Shown here: positions 5,995-6,562 of the stretch, in pieces | Numbering within the stretch: position 1 is the first letter of the stretch | Layout: every line of letters begins with the position of its first letter | Assembly: GCA_002428085.1 (NCBI GenBank) | Contig: DJAA01000025.1 | Coordinates: forward strand, 30,768 to 37,329 | From: Sulfurimonas sp. UBA6014 | GTDB lineage: Bacteria > Campylobacterota > Campylobacteria > Campylobacterales > Sulfurimonadaceae | Length of the DNA: 6,562 bases | Direction: 5' to 3' | Made by a program: the position numbers and the translations under genes | The notes under the pieces: generated by a model | Told to the model about the DNA's origin: nothing | Database searches by the model: none | The model's input: only the letters and a program-made list of their open reading frames with translations

Positions 5995-6528
5995 ATGAAT
6001 ATTTCTCTCACAGGAAGACAGTTAGAACTTACAGATACCATCAAGGCACATATGAATGCCTCGATAGAGACGCTTAGCAAATTTAACATGGATATCATCT
6101 CTGTCAATGTTGTCGCTTCTACGCAGTCAAAAAAAGGCAAAGACCACTCAGTTGTGGAGTTTGTTATCAACCTCGCACACAAAAATTCGATTATCATCAA
6201 ACAAAATGATGATGATTTGTATGCCGCCATCGACCTTGCAACGGCTCGCGCGCAAAAAGCTATGCGCCGAATGCATCATAAAGATACTGACTATAATAAA
6301 TCTGGCTTAAATGAAGACAAACATGAAGTTGTAGATGTCAAAGAAGCCACGGAAGCCTTAGAAGATGAAATCATCCCTGTAGCGCTTGCTCTTTATAAAC
6401 CACGCGAAGTAGAAGATGTTTTGCAAGACATGAAAGAGAGCCAAAAATTGTTTGAGATTTTCATAGACAATGAGGGGAAAACTCGCGTTCTTCACAAAAG
6501 AAACGACGGAAAATTCGGACTTTATTAA
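5995..6528 (+). CDS. hpf: Ribosome hibernation promoting factor, long form (HPF/RaiA family)
   Basis: This cytoplasmic protein of 177 residues binds the decoding region of the 30S subunit and blocks translation in stress or stationary phase; long-form HPF also joins two 70S particles into inactive 100S dimers through its C-terminal domain. The N-terminal HPF/RaiA domain covers about residues 1-98, starting 'MNISLTGRQLELTDTI' and ending with the basic helix 'DDDLYAAIDLATARAQKAMRR'. An acidic, charged linker follows (about 99-125). The C-terminal dimerisation domain spans about 126-177, with 'PREVEDVLQDM', 'FEIFID' and the typical ending 'HKRNDGKFGLY'. Length fits the long form, not the short HPF of about 95 residues. 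It has its own promoter after a 73-base gap and is probably not co-transcribed with the pilin genes. Its only acidic sequon, at residue 101, is expected to be irrelevant in the cytoplasm. Confidence 0.95.
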   Translation: MNISLTGRQLELTDTIKAHMNASIETLSKFNMDIISVNVVASTQSKKGKDHSVVEFVINLAHKNSIIIKQNDDDLYAAIDLATARAQKAMRRMHHKDTDYNKSGLNEDKHEVVDVKEATEALEDEIIPVALALYKPREVEDVLQDMKESQKLFEIFIDNEGKTRVLHKRNDGKFGLY

Positions 6529-6562
6529 TAGGTATCTCCACTTTCATCATGAGAAACAAATC
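6525..6562 (-). CDS. Possible C-terminal end of a convergent gene (partial)
   Basis: On the minus strand a frame is open from the right edge and ends in TAA at 6525-6527, encoding FVSHDESGDTY. Its stop overlaps the hpf stop codon. The peptide has a hydrophilic composition that suits a protein end, and tail-to-tail neighbours are common, but eleven codons are too few to prove coding. No plus-strand gene with a ribosome site begins here. Confidence 0.35.
   Translation of the reverse strand, partial: FVSHDESGDTY

Noticed and set aside
5979..6230. Minus-strand open frame opposite hpf
   Set aside because: Fully overlapped by the unmistakable HPF coding frame.
6292..6306. Acidic sequon (D-Y-N-K-S) in HPF
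   Set aside because: HPF is cytoplasmic, so periplasmic oligosaccharyltransferase cannot reach it; one match in 177 residues fits chance.
6549..6562. ATG at 6549 as the start of a downstream plus-strand gene
   Set aside because: No Shine-Dalgarno sequence precedes it and only four full codons are visible.

Overview
The window looks like part of a Campylobacterota chromosome, possibly a free-living sulfur-oxidising relative such as Sulfurimonas, Sulfuricurvum or Sulfurospirillum. The basis is AT-rich DNA, pilin leaders of the form 'FTMIELIF', a hibernation factor of the long type, and exported proteins packed with the five-residue acidic N-glycosylation sequon (D/E-X-N-X-S/T) that this phylum uses. 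The genus is a guess.

Region 1 (1-3971) is the 3' part of a very large exported protein, open at the left edge. It reads as a chain of modules: the end of a PA14-like domain, a DUF11-like beta-sandwich, a GON-like domain, a C-type-lectin-like domain with an EPN motif, and a long MshQ/DUF6701-like stalk. I interpret it as a pilus-associated adhesin.

Region 2 (3965-5921) holds three small genes that follow with overlapping ends: two prepilin-like proteins with type IV/type II prepilin peptidase sites (comparable to MshD/PilV and MshO/PilW) and a PilX/MshP-like membrane-anchored protein. With the large gene they form one tightly coupled operon, equivalent in content to the mshD-O-P-Q end of the Vibrio MSHA pilus operon but with the large protein first. 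The likely job is assembly of a minor-pilin tip complex that presents the adhesin.

Region 3 (5922-5994) is a short intergenic gap with a clear extended -10 promoter. Region 4 (5995-6528) is a separate gene for long-form ribosome hibernation promoting factor. The last 38 bases probably hold the C-terminal codons of a convergent gene on the minus strand. No stretch above 300 bases lacks a gene, and I saw no RNA gene, insertion sequence or CRISPR array.

The most notable signals are the density of bacterial N-glycosylation sequons in all four exported proteins (31 by hand count), and the lectin-like and GON-like modules within the adhesin.
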